Part shown: positions 12,401 through 24,500 of the stretch, one piece after another
How positions within the stretch are numbered: position 1 is the stretch's first letter
Layout: each line of letters opens with the position of its first letter
Assembly (NCBI GenBank): GCA_008921705.1
Contig: VFFE01007022.1
Span: forward strand, 247,738 to 311,737
Origin: Burhinus oedicnemus
Taxonomy: Eukaryota; Chordata; Aves; Charadriiformes; Burhinidae
Reading direction: 5' to 3'
Length of the DNA stretch: 64,000 bases
Made by a program: the position numbers and the translations under genes
Notes under the pieces: model-generated
What the model was told of the DNA's origin: nothing
Database searches by the model: none
Seen by the model: the letters and a program-made list of their open reading frames with translations, nothing else

Positions 12401-12859
12401 TTGGAGTGGGTCCAGAGGAGGGCCACGAAGATGACCAGAGGGCTGGAGCACCTCTGCTATGAGGACAGGCTGAGAGAGTTGGGGTTGTTCAGCCTGGAGA
12501 AGAGAAGGCTCCAGGGAGACCTTATAGCAGCCTTGCAGTATCTGAAAGGGGCCTACAAGAAAGCTGGAGAGGGACTTTTTACAGGGGCATGTAGAGACAG
12601 GACGATGGGTAATGGCTTCAAACTGGAAGAGGGTAGATTTAGATTAGATCTCAGGACAAAATTTTTCACTACGAGGGTGGTGAGGCACTGGAACAGGTTG
12701 CCCAGGGAAGCTGTGGAGGCCCCATCCCTGGAAGTGTTCAAGGCCACGTTGAATGAGGCTTTGAGCTACCTGGTCTAGTGGGAGGTATCCTTGCCCATGG
12801 CAAAGGGGGTTGGAACTAGATGATCTTTAAGGTCCCTTCCAACCTAAACCATTCTATGA
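12401..12859 (+). mobile_element. CR1 LINE 3' fragment, sense
   Basis: The fragment begins abruptly in the ORF2 C-terminal region ([16 protein letters not shown], then [17 protein letters not shown]), stays open to the ORF2 stop at about 12778, and ends in the CR1 3' UTR and a truncated ATTCTATGA tail. The reading frame is nearly intact in this 5'-truncated piece but starts without any reverse-transcriptase core. Same subfamily as the antisense copy at 1435-2535, so the two flank GHR exon 2 in inverted orientation. Confidence 0.95.
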
Positions 12860-15800
12860 ACCTGGTCTGCTCTGTCTTGTTCTGGCCTTTGGAGAGAGCA
12901 GTAACAGTTTTCCATAATTACTAATTTTATGCAAACATGTCACTGCTTCTCCCAGAGCTACAGAGCAGCTGCATAAGAGTGGTTCCTTAAGCAGGTGTCC
13001 CTCCTGACCTCCTAGACAAAATCAGTGTTAGCAGAGAAAGTCAGAGAGGGTAGCTTGATGAAAAAGTGGGCTGGAAACAGCTTCCACAACAAACTGTAAA
13101 TAAACTGATAAAATTTTCAACGAAAATTTCTGACATCTCTCAATTTCTTTTTTTTTTTTTTTTCCCTTTAGCTCCATACTTAGGTGTTACTGAATGCAAA
13201 TTAAATACCTATAATGTTGCAAGCCATGTTTCATTAGCCTTTCTAGTGTTAGTTTTAGAACTAAACCAAAGGGCTAGGGCATAGTAGCCTGTAGTAATAA
13301 CTGTCCTATAATTAAAGCTATAATCATCCTCCTTCGCCCTGATACAGTTCTGTATTTTCTTGGAGTTGCATACTTAAAATTTCTAGATATTCAAATCTGC
13401 CGAAGCGCTGGAGAGCTAAGGTGTATGGCTTTGTTGTTAATGGAGACGTTAAGCTGAAATAAGAAATAATTAGAACTCAAATGATCAGTTTTCAGAGAAT
13501 TCTTCCATAAAGTTAATTTTGCTTATTAAAAAGGGGTTTGGATAGGGAAAACACAAGTTTCTGTTTATTTACATCTATATGTGTGGCTCAGATGCTTGTC
13601 CTCTGTTATCAGGAAGAGAATCTGTAAGATTCTCTTCTCCCTTGCTAGTTACGGCTTTTCCTTTAACATTTACCGAATTTGGTTTGAGTTCCTAGTGTAT
13701 CTGACCATTGAAGGGGATGAATGAATCACGTTTTCACTTTTGTTCCCTGCTTTCATTTCCTACTTGCAGCAGTACTTTCATTCTGCTACCTGCATGTCCG
13801 ATGGGAAACGAGTGTGTCGGTTTAAGAAGTGTGTAAGGAAGTGTGGGGCAGCAAAGTGTTTATTTTCGTATTAGCACTGGGCTGAAACAATGTAGGGACT
13901 TTATTTAATGTGTTTTGAATCTTTCTTTGTCTTCTGATTTGGTTAAAAGAAGAGGAATTTTCTGACAGGAGTCTGCAGAATAAAGCTATATACTCATTTT
14001 TTCCCTGTTTGTGTACCAGTCTCTTTAATTAGACCTACGAACTGAAATAAAATATGCAAATTCCTCCTTGGTTCTGCTGAAATGTGGAAAGTCAGTATTT
14101 CACAGTGAAATATGATACATGTACCAGCTCCTATTCATTGCCTCGTACAGAATGGTCAGTGGAACAAAAATGGATGTGTCCTGACTTGATCCTTCCCCCC
14201 CAGTGTCTGTATTTTACAGTACATTCATTCAGTAGACAAAAATAATCCCTGCCCAGATGCAGTCTACTGGACCAATTGATTTCCCTTTCAAGGTTTAAGA
14301 GCACATGAGGATTTTTTGATCCTTGGCACATGAGGTGTGGTCCAGATGTCCGAAGTTCAGTAAAAATCTGTGTTATAACTAAAACTTGACCAGAACATCA
14401 CCTTTGTATGACTTTCTGTATACTGATGAAATAGTAACTTCCATGAGCTTACCTTCAGAATCAAAAAATGAAGAATATTTTAGTTGCATTCCTGTGCTTA
14501 AATCCAAGATGCAATGCTAAATATGTATGTCCTGATTTGCTCTACTATTAACGAATTGTGTATGTGAAGGGAACAGAGCTTTGTTGTCCCAAGAATAAAT
14601 TTCTAACCACTAAACTCCTTCTGATGCTGTAACACAATCATTCCGAGTAAGGGAAATGCTCAGCTGAGAAAGACAATAAAGTGTAAGTCAAATGGGAATA
14701 TTTGAGATAACAGTATGAGAGAATATCCATTTGCCATTCTTGCATGATTTAGCACCGAGTATTAGATGAGATGTGTTTATTAGCTGTTTTGTTCTTTTTT
14801 TCCCCATGTGAATGTGCTTGTACCTGCAAAAGCTCTCGTGAGCATCCCACCCCACTTAGGTAATGAATCCTGCCAACCTTACAGAGCTCTGCCCAGCACA
14901 GCCTTGCTGAGGCCTTTCTGTAAACTTAATTAGATGTGCTCCATGCCTGTACTATATCTGATAAATTGCCTGAGTGACTGGATTTACGGTGTCATAGTTC
15001 CCTAAAAAATCCCCTTCAGTAATTATATTTCTTCTGGCAGCACATTAGAAAATTACACATACTTGCTAATCTTGCACCAAAGGATGTTACTGAGCCAGTG
15101 TAATATTGACTTATACATGGTAGGCTTTTATGTCTTGAAAGTAAGTAAAGCTTACGTTCAGCCTTACAAGAGCCTGTGCTTCGAGCTGGCTCCGTGCCGT
15201 GGGGCCGGATCCACTCTTGGCACACAGTGGAATCCCATACGTGTTTCCTCCTGGAGTGAGAGAGAGTGTGAGGCCAGCAGCTGGCCAGGCAACTGCACAG
15301 CATTTGAGGCCAGGTATTGGACGTTTAGTCACCTATTTGCTGTCTCCAGGCTGGTGCCAAGTTCTGCTGCAGGCAGATTTAGCTTGTTTTCACGCTCGCC
15401 TTTTGCAAAGAGCTTGGCGTGCTGGCTCCTTAAACTGAGGCTAGGGTGAAGTGACAGGGGTGCCCACCATCTCTGAGATGGCGATGCTAGATGTGCCCGA
15501 GCAGGTCTACTGCACCAGGTCTTTGGCTGTAATTCAGAACTGAGCAGGTCTGGGACTTGGAGCCTTTTACCAGGGGACACTGACCCGCACGCTGTCCGTG
15601 TCCTCGAGGTGCCTGCCATACCGTGGTAAGGGCAGGACAGAGGCAGTGGTAGAAAGAAAGTGTAAAGGCCACAATAACAGGAAGGTAATTTCTAATAGAT
15701 GTGTAATTACCATAGGTAAATGGGGTTTGTGCCCTAGGGACTGGAAAACCTAAGGCCCCTTTTCACCGCTGATGAAGACACTTTTCTTAAGTCAACAGAA

Positions 15801-18800
15801 CTTACACTTCTAAGAGTTTAGGTTGCTTTGAAGACGGAGAATTGTGTGATTTTGAAAGTTTAGTTTAATTTAGTTAATTAGGTACATGAACAAGGAAGTG
15901 TACTGCTTCATGAGTACATCACCTACATCTGTGCAATATTAATTGTCATTCAAGAAATAAATAAGAGCTTATATTCATGTACACATACACAATTTGTGTT
16001 TGAAATATTTAAATTAATGTAGCTGCAGTGTTTCAGATACATATCCAGCATAGACCTAGGTATTTTGTTTTACTGTACCTGCTGACATCAGAAGTGACTG
16101 AGGGGAATTGCTCCAGACACAGATTGCAAAATATTTAGAAAGGAAAATAAATTTTTTCTGCTTGTTCCTTCTCTACAGCTGATGAGCGTAGGTCACATAA
16201 GGACATATAAACTGGGAATTAGTCCCAGTTAATAAAACAATACATAAACTCAAGCAGTTCCAAAACTAATTTCTTCCCGGTGAAAAGAAGTGGGAAATGT
16301 CTTTTATAATTTTTTATACTAGATCAAAGTTCATTCTAGACTATTACAACTATGCTAATTCATCCTCTGAAACAAGTTTAGAGAGGCATTCACATTTAAT
16401 GATAGCACAATAAAAATACTTGTGAGTGAACTGGTTTTGTACAATGATAATTTTAAAAACTACAAGCCTGAATTTATTGTTCATTTTATCTAATCTGATT
16501 TTAGAAATGTATTTCTTTTTTTCCGTCACAACTTTTTTAATTATTGTATGACGCTGTTATGCTCAAATGCTCTATTTTCCTCATTTTTATGTAACATGTA
16601 GGATTAATTCTCTTCCCTTCTGAAACATATCAAATCTAATTTTTACTTCCATCAGAATGTCCTTTTGTTATGCTGGTGTCTGCTCACATATTGTACTTGG
16701 ATGCTTTGCATGCAAAACATATCCAGATTTAACCATCTAAGTATAGGTGTGCCTGGGATATCAAAGCTCCCAGTTACAGAGCTGGAGACTGAATCCATAA
16801 CCCAGACACAGGGCTTTAGTGTCATTGAAGGCACCCCTGGGCACCCAAGACATCTGCATGGGACTCACAGCGATGACACAAGACCTGCAGGACATCTGCA
16901 TTGTTCTGGAATGGCCAGAAGCTTAAAGAGCTCTATAAAAAGCTTAAGGCAAGGCATCTTATATGTAGCTGAACATCTGTTTTCAGGCAATTAAATCAGC
17001 TCCATCAGCTGTTCTTTTTTCCGGGGACCGTATTGACTAGCTCTCCATTGACTGTTGGGAGCTTGGACACCTAAGGATGAGATTCATCCATGTATGAATC
17101 ATATGGATATCCTCTAGGTACCCAAAAAATCTGCATGAAACTTGTAGATAGGACGTCTGTGCCTTTTGAAGCACAGGCTGGAAAGCAGGCAGAATATCTA
17201 AGGCAGTCTGCGATAGCTACAGATATTTAGGCAACTGGATATGCCCTAGCTTGCATAAAGAGAGCTAAACATAGGTGTCTTCATTTTGAACTGAGCCTCA
17301 CCCTTATAGCTGCCTTGTTTGAATATGCATAATTCTGTGTGCTTTCTTCTGGGTAGTGTCATAGCTGCTCAGCCGCACGCTGTAAGTCTTCTGCTGCAGC
17401 CAAGGTGAGGGGTCTTCTCACTGGATTGACAGGATAGCTGTTGCGTTCTTGCTGTCACCATGAAGTTAAGTAGCAGACAGATGTTGTCTAACGGCATGGA
17501 TTTGGCTTTTGTTACACACGGAGGAGTTCTTAGTCTAAGCAGGAAGGTGCCTTTGAATTGCAGCACATTCTCTGCTGAGAAAGGGAAGTTAGTGCATCTG
17601 TTCATGGACTCAGGAGACTTCATGGGACTACCAGGGACTTCTTGCTTGGCTTGAAATATTCGGAAAAAAGATCAATAGCTGTGTGGGGTCTTGGCTGAAA
17701 ATATGTTTTGTGATTTAGGTGAACACAGATTCTATAGATTGCACTCAGTGTAGCGGCAAGCCATTTCTCACATATGAAGGGTATTCTTTTTAACCACTTT
17801 TTTTGATGATCAGGCATTAAAGGACATATTTGCGTATATAATAAAGCTAATCTTGTTAGGAAGTGACAAAATATAATGAGAAAGGGCAGAATCTTCCTTA
17901 TCTTAAGCTGCAAACACTCTTGCCTCCTCTTTGTAAATAGTAATGCCATAATAGAGTTCGTAGTCATTTGTTCATTGTGGTCATTTTCTCTTCTTAATTC
18001 TTCTAATTGGTGTGTCTTTGCTATGGCCTTTCTGTGTTACCTGTTTTCTCAATTATATGCAGCTATCTACGTATGGAACACAAGCCAAAGCTGAGCTGGC
18101 AGTAAAACCCAAAAATCTCAAAACTGTGATCATCTTAGTGCATCCTGGTTTACATGGACCAGGGCAGAACTGTCAAGAATGCGGATTTAAAACTTTTACC
18201 TGCAGACAAAGACTTCAGAATAGTTGCCTTATTTCCAGAAGTTGAAGTGTTTCTGAGCAAGAAATGTATTCTGTTATGTAAAGAAATTGCTGCAGAGCTG
18301 TTGCAGGAGCCAGGTTCAGAAAGCTTGGCACAGGGAAGTGTAAGTTATACCGTAAGTTATACCACTCTGATCTGGCTAAGCCATTTCAGCTGGAGGGAAG
18401 ATTCATTTTGGCAGAGAGCAAAGTAGTATTTCCATCATCACTTTCCATTGCAATTAGGTATGGCTTTGATGGCTAGCAGAAAAATCCAAGGGAAGGCCTT
18501 GAGTCTGTGCACTTCTGAGTTAGTTTTACAGCTTTTGCTTGCTAGCCAGTAGTATATATTTCAGATAAGCCATTTATCTGGGCCAATGCGACAGTATCTA
18601 TGCTCTCACGTGGAGGAGAAAGGTTTTCACCTTGTCTTTCTTCTGTGTTAGCGGCATACATAGTATTTTAATGGGAAGGGATCTGGGATTTCTAAGAGTG
18701 GAAGACACATGCTGGAAGTGAATTGTAGATAGGCCTCTACGTTTTAAGAAAACACAGAAAATAAAAACATAGTGCTGAAATTTTCAGCCTTAAATTATGC

Positions 18801-21184
18801 CCCTAAAAATCCATGTTTAGGCTTGTAACAGAGTAGATCCAACGGTTCAAATGCTAACCTGGGTTGCCAGTAACTTGTCTCCTTTGTCCTTTCCTCCAAA
18901 CCACATCTGTGACTCCAGCATTTGCTGAAGGCTTTCAAGACTTTGGATATCTTCACCCACAAGCCTGCCAAAAACAATTCATGAACAATCAGCTTCAGTC
19001 AGACACCATGCAAAATAACATACGTGCTATAGTTACTCCATCCAGTTATCTCTGTTATCTTTAACATTCCTGCTATCATGTGTATTTTCTTTGTTGCTCT
19101 TTAGCTGCCATTCTATTTTCTTCTCTTTTGAGCGCTAACTTGCCAATTTGCTGTCCTCTGCTGGGTTTTGAGGTCATTTGCAAGAATCAGCCACACCTCT
19201 GTAGTTAGTGCCAGGTGTAGTCAGAAGGAGAAGTCAGCCTTTCCGCCTCTCGCCTGCAAGGCCTGTGATCCCAGCGTACGTCTTCCCTCTCCCAAGCAGA
19301 CCTGTAGATTGCAGCCAAGCCACCAGCACTTGCGCTGGTCCTCCTCTGAACCAGAATTGTTCCTCCTGGAATTGAGCTGCACTCAAAACCACTGGTTGAC
19401 AGTGGCCACTTGTGGCTTGCTTGTGGAGGAGAAGCAGTGAGGCCAGTTTGAAACATGAACTTTTCCCACACGTGCAGTTAAGGCCATGTATTTGAAGAGG
19501 AAGACCAGATGATGGAGGTGATGCAAAAATGTGCACAGCGGTTTGTTACCGCTGTCTAATAAGCTAACAAGTAAGAAAATTCCTAGTTACAGTTTTTTAC
19601 TTTTAACTCCTGTTTTGATATTTTAAATGTAGCTGTCTATTTCATGTGAATTATTTAAGCAATTTGTACTGCTCTAGCCAAATGAACTCAGATAATAAAC
19701 TGTGCATCAGGGGAAGGGGAAGGAAAAGTAGTTCCAGCAAACAAACGCTAATCCATATTATAAAAGCATATTGCATGAGTTATAATGAATCATTCCGTGC
19801 AGTGGAGCACACCAAGAGCAAATTGCTTTCAGTACTGCCGATCTGTAAAAGGAAAATGACAAAGAAACCTTTCTTACTGCAATTCATAGCATACAATGAA
19901 ATGACCATGGGAAGGGGTAACATTTTATCATTAATGTAAACAATGATGCAGTTATTGTGCAGTAACTTGCACTGCCTGATTTAAAATATAAGAGGGTTGT
20001 AGAACAAAGAGGCTGTCTGCAATGTTGTACCTTTTCTTTCCAAGCTGTGCTCTTCAAAAGTGACAGTCTGGATCAGACTGGAAGCAGAATAAAAGTGTGA
20101 CTGGGAACTGGAGAGCCATCACTGAACAGACCTGGTTCCTACCAGTATAAATGAGGGAGCATTGTGTGCACCTCAGCAATATTTTTGGCACACCTGGGTG
20201 TTCTCTTCAGCTGTTCCAAAGGATCAGAAGTGAAAGAGTAGGAGTTCACAAGATGCCATCCTTGAATTGCACAGAGCGATTCTGAAAGCTTTGTGCTGGT
20301 CACCACCCTCAGCAGAACCAGGTAATTCTCAGGGCTGCAGCAGCACTTCCAACACAGTTGGGTTCTTTGGGAACTGGAGCCACCATTTGGAGGATGGCTG
20401 GGTCCAGCCTTGCAGAATTCTTGGTCAATTAGGCTCCAGAGAGTCCCCCAGTTCCTTGTTCCCAACCTTGGATGCTCCCCCAGTCTTCCCTGTTACACTG
20501 CAGCAGAGTACTGGTATCCAGGTGGTTATCTGTTTCAGAGGATGATGGAAAGGGGAACATGAATGAGATAGCGGCTGGGGAGCTTGGCCATTGTGTGAAC
20601 CTCCAGTGGTCTAGGCTGTTTCCCTTCTCTGCTGCTGGAGAGGTGCTAGGAATGAACTGTGGAAGGATAGCCTAGGAATGATGCTGTAGGTCAGAGGCAG
20701 AGCTACAGACTACCAGTAAGGACTCTCTAGCTTCTGAATCTGGAAGAAGTCCTGGTACTTAGCAAGACAAAGGTTTCTCTACTGTGCTTTCTCTTCCTGC
20801 CCATTGTAAAAGCATGCTGTAAAATTAAGTAGTAACAGCAATGGTTATTTTTCTGCAGAACTCTAGACTGTCACTTTCGTAGGGATTTTGAGTTCTTCTT
20901 GCATAACGCACTGAAGACTTTCTTTTTCCTGAAGTACAGGATTATATTTTGTACAGATAATTAAAAATCTTTTACAAAGTAGGTAATTCCGTGCTAAGGG
21001 GTGTAGAATAGCCTTGAGGTAGGGTTATAGAGTTGGTATATTATCTAAAGAGCCATGCGTAATGTCAGTTCAGCCCCATCTTTCATTGTCATTAAGTTGG
21101 TCAAGGAGATTTTCCTGGGAGTTTCAAAGAATGCAAAAGGAAACAAATTTTGTGTAGTTGGGAATTTATCACTTGTATCATCCT
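12860..21184 (+). other. GHR intron 2 stretch (non-coding)
   Basis: A T16 run sits at 13148-13163. Around 17050-17290 there is sequence resembling a degraded dispersed repeat (GACACCTAAGGATGAGATTC-like words), which I cannot classify. At 18042-18363 there is an acceptor-like tract (pyrimidines then TATATGCAG ending at 18063) followed by two donor-like GTAAGT sites, described as a finding. Otherwise I see no gene or RNA. Confidence 0.4.
18340..18363 (+). repeat. 12-base perfect tandem duplication carrying two GTAAGT sites
   Basis: GTAAGTTATACC occurs twice in direct succession. Each unit contains a consensus-like splice donor. No exon use can be shown from sequence alone. Confidence 0.7.
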
Positions 21185-21595
21185 TGGCACCAACAAAGTG
21201 GGATGTAGCAAACCTGACGCCAATTTTAAAAAAGGACTCAAGGAAGTTGCATATCAGAAAGTTTGTCCTCTGGGCAAGGCAAGTTGGAAGAAACGTGAAA
21301 AAAGCATATACTGGTAAACGCATCGATAAATATGATATATTTGGGAGTATGTGTGAGTCTTGTTTCTTTCAAAAGACACTTATGATCTGTCACCCATAGC
21401 TACTGACTCAAAAAAAGATTTCAGCATACACACAGAAAGTCGTTGTTCAGTCCCTGCAATATGGATTTTCAGAGAGCCTTTGATATAACACTGTAGCCAA
21501 TGTGCCTCAAAAAAATGCCAGGGGATAAAGTGGAAGGATTTCCATAGATTAAAAATTAATAAAAAGGGGAAGCAAAGGAACAAATGGGACAAACA
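21185..21595 (+). mobile_element. Very old CR1-type LINE ORF2 relic, sense
   Basis: Only scattered protein-level similarity to the CR1 reverse-transcriptase domain survives. At 21199-21240 the frame reads WDVANLTPILKK, matching the W-VANVTPI-KK entry block. At 21463-21483 DFQRAFD matches the catalytic DFxKAFD block. From 21529 to 21590 the words resemble the W-IKNWL-RKQR block (GGATTTCCATAGATTAAAAA). Their order and approximate spacing are right for ORF2. The open frame at 21055-21399 overlaps it by chance. Decay is much stronger than in the other copies, suggesting an insertion from before modern birds. Confidence 0.65.
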
Positions 21596-24500
21596 AAAGG
21601 AACAAACAGCTCCCACAGCAGAAATATCCAAGGATATTTCCCTTCTACACACTGTACAAGCAGAAATTAAATGGACAAGATCTCTTCTGCTTGGAAAGCT
21701 CTGTGGCGGGATGGGACAGAAACTAGTGCAGTCGTGCATGGTGTAAGGGAGTTAAAAAGAAGAATGTGAGGAGGCAGGAGCCCTCCGGGGGCTGCTGGAC
21801 CCCCACATGCATGCGTGCGTGTAAACGCTGGGCACTGCACTGCTGGAGCGATGGAGCACGGTCTGGCTGGGCAAATGAAAAAGATCCACCCAGACTGAGA
21901 ATTGTGTCTTTTGTGGGCTGTCCCTAAGACACATACTGAAAGGAAATACGTTTATTCTGTATTTGGTCTGGGATTTTGTTTGTTTATTATTCCCCTAGCA
22001 ATCTGTAGTCTTGGCTTTAGGGCTCACAAAGAAACTCTAGAAGCAAATCTGAAAACTCACTTGGATCAAGAGTTTACCCTTGAACCTCTATCTGCTACAA
22101 TCCCACGTTTTTAACTTTGTAAAGACAAAATGACCAGAACAATTACATGCCTGGCTGGGAAACACCATGTGTGTCATGTTTCTTTTAAAAGTCACTTAGT
22201 GTTTGCCACCCATGCCTACCGTAAAACAGGAAAAACTGTTAACATTTAATAAATATTAAATCTTAAACAAGAACATGTACAAAGTAAAATAATGTCATTA
22301 TACCCTTTCAATTTGTGTTCTGTCTCTTCATCACTGAAGCACAAAACAAAGAATAATGTGGTAATTTGACTTTCAACAGGAAATTGCAGATGTTGGGGAA
22401 GCAAATGTAGGTAATAACTATAAAGGTTAACATGGTCTATTTATTATTTGCTGTTAATGATCAAATAGTTAATACTCAATATAATTACTTCAATGAAAAT
22501 GCTGATGTCAACTGTAGTTACTGTTGTATAGAATTTAATTCAAACCATCTGTTTTAATACATTTGTATATATCCCGGGTTGATCTTTGCTTGCAGTGAAG
22601 TTTTCTTCTGGAAGTTAAAAGTAATTATTAAAGGAATGGAAATTATTAGTGGCTCATGGTTTGGCAAGGAAAAGAAATGCCTTTTTAAGTTCTTAGTGTC
22701 TATTTTAGAGGGCTTCTACACCAGAAATGGTTGAGGGTGGAGAGTAACGCAGAAGTGCTTGCTGTCATAGGCTATGTGTTGATATTTGGGGTTCATCCCA
22801 GTGAGGTTTTTGGAAGTATAAGTCACTGGTCTGATTATTCTCCACTGCTTAATTAAGTCCATTTATTTCACAAGGCAAAGGAAATATGAGTGGTTTATTA
22901 AAAAGGAGGTGAAAAACACTGGTAAACAATGTGGAAAAATTCTGGTGTGTGTACATAAACAACATAATTTATTTTCTAGTGAACTGTTTCATTCTCCAGT
23001 GTATTCTCCAGTGGATTTGTAGGGGATGTTTGGTCTTGCTAACTAGTTCAGTTAGCTTTGAATCTAACTGCCTTATCTGTTTTCATCAGAAATCACCCTG
23101 TTATCCAAGGATGCCTCCACTTGGCTCCAGAGCTCAGCTCTTCATGCTGTGAAGATCTATCAAGCCACTTCACAGGAAAAACACTTGCATCTAGGGCAGC
23201 TCCACAAGTAATGAAATGGATGCGAGATCAATAACTTATTATCTTTCCTTTTTGACTCCATAGCATTTGCACAATAGGAAGCTGTAGAAGTTAATCAGAA
23301 AAACCCAAGGTATCTCCTGTTACTCTTGGCACGTGCCTTTCAACACACCTAGGGTCATTCAGAACTAAATTAAAGTCATGGCTGGATTATGCCATACTTT
23401 ACAGAGGCAGAAGGCAAGACCTTGCTCTTGAAAGGATGCACTGGGAGGTCTTCAAGTTACCCAGCTGAAACTGTTTAACCTTCCATTCCTGGCCAAGCCA
23501 GTTAAGTAGAGTTACATCCTTGTCTACAAAACTACTTGCAATAATATTGCAGAACCCTCCTGACTGAGATTTCACGTTAAGAGAAGTAGCAAAGACAAAA
23601 GGAGAAGAATTTGGTGTGGTTGCCCAAAATATCCAGCTGCTATTATTTACTTTTCCAAGGCCATCAACACTGCTCATTGTTTGAAATAGGTTTTTCTCTG
23701 GCTTGCCCTTTCTTTCCTCCTCAAGTGAAGAAACATTTGTTTTTTACCAGGAGAAACATGCGTTACAGAATCTGGCACGTTTGCATGTGGTGCAATCTTG
23801 TGAATGTTTTCTTGAGATAAGTGAGTGACAGCTTCCAGTTGGTGTTCTGCAGGAGGTGAGGGCTTCTTTCCAGAAGTGCTGACCATCTCAAAATAACTAT
23901 GTTCTCCTTGCAGACGTCCCAGTCTGACATGTTATCTTATCCCCCCAGTACAGCAGGCTTGATATTCTGCTACGCCAGTTTATCTAGCTAATAGACTTAA
24001 GTAGCAGTTCTAGTTACAGGAAAAGGCTGTGCAAGGATTACATCTATCAGAGTTAGCGTTTGTTCTGTGTTGTCCAACTTTATAACAGAAGACTTGATTG
24101 TAAATTATTGCTAAATGCTGTTTTTCAGTTATGAGATTTGGTTACCACTGGAATTCAACATGTTTTTTCTTCCAATTTGTTGTTAAAAGTGCAATTTTTC
24201 TTAAGAGAATGAGGCTCTGTTTTCCTCTTGTTTAGAGAAGTGTCAACAGTTAAAGTCTTGCTATTTAATTTCATTATATCCCCTTGAAATCCCTTAAGAA
24301 ACATGAGTTATGACCATGACGGTGCTTTGCACTTCATGGGTTTTACATCTCAGCAACTTGCAAAGATGTGTGAAATACAGTTTAGATCTCCAGTAATCCC
24401 AAGATACTTGTATATATGCACTGGCGTTCTAGAAAACAGCATTGTTCTTCCCAAAGTCATAGCTATCCCTAAAGGAAACAGAATATTAGACTTAGTATGT

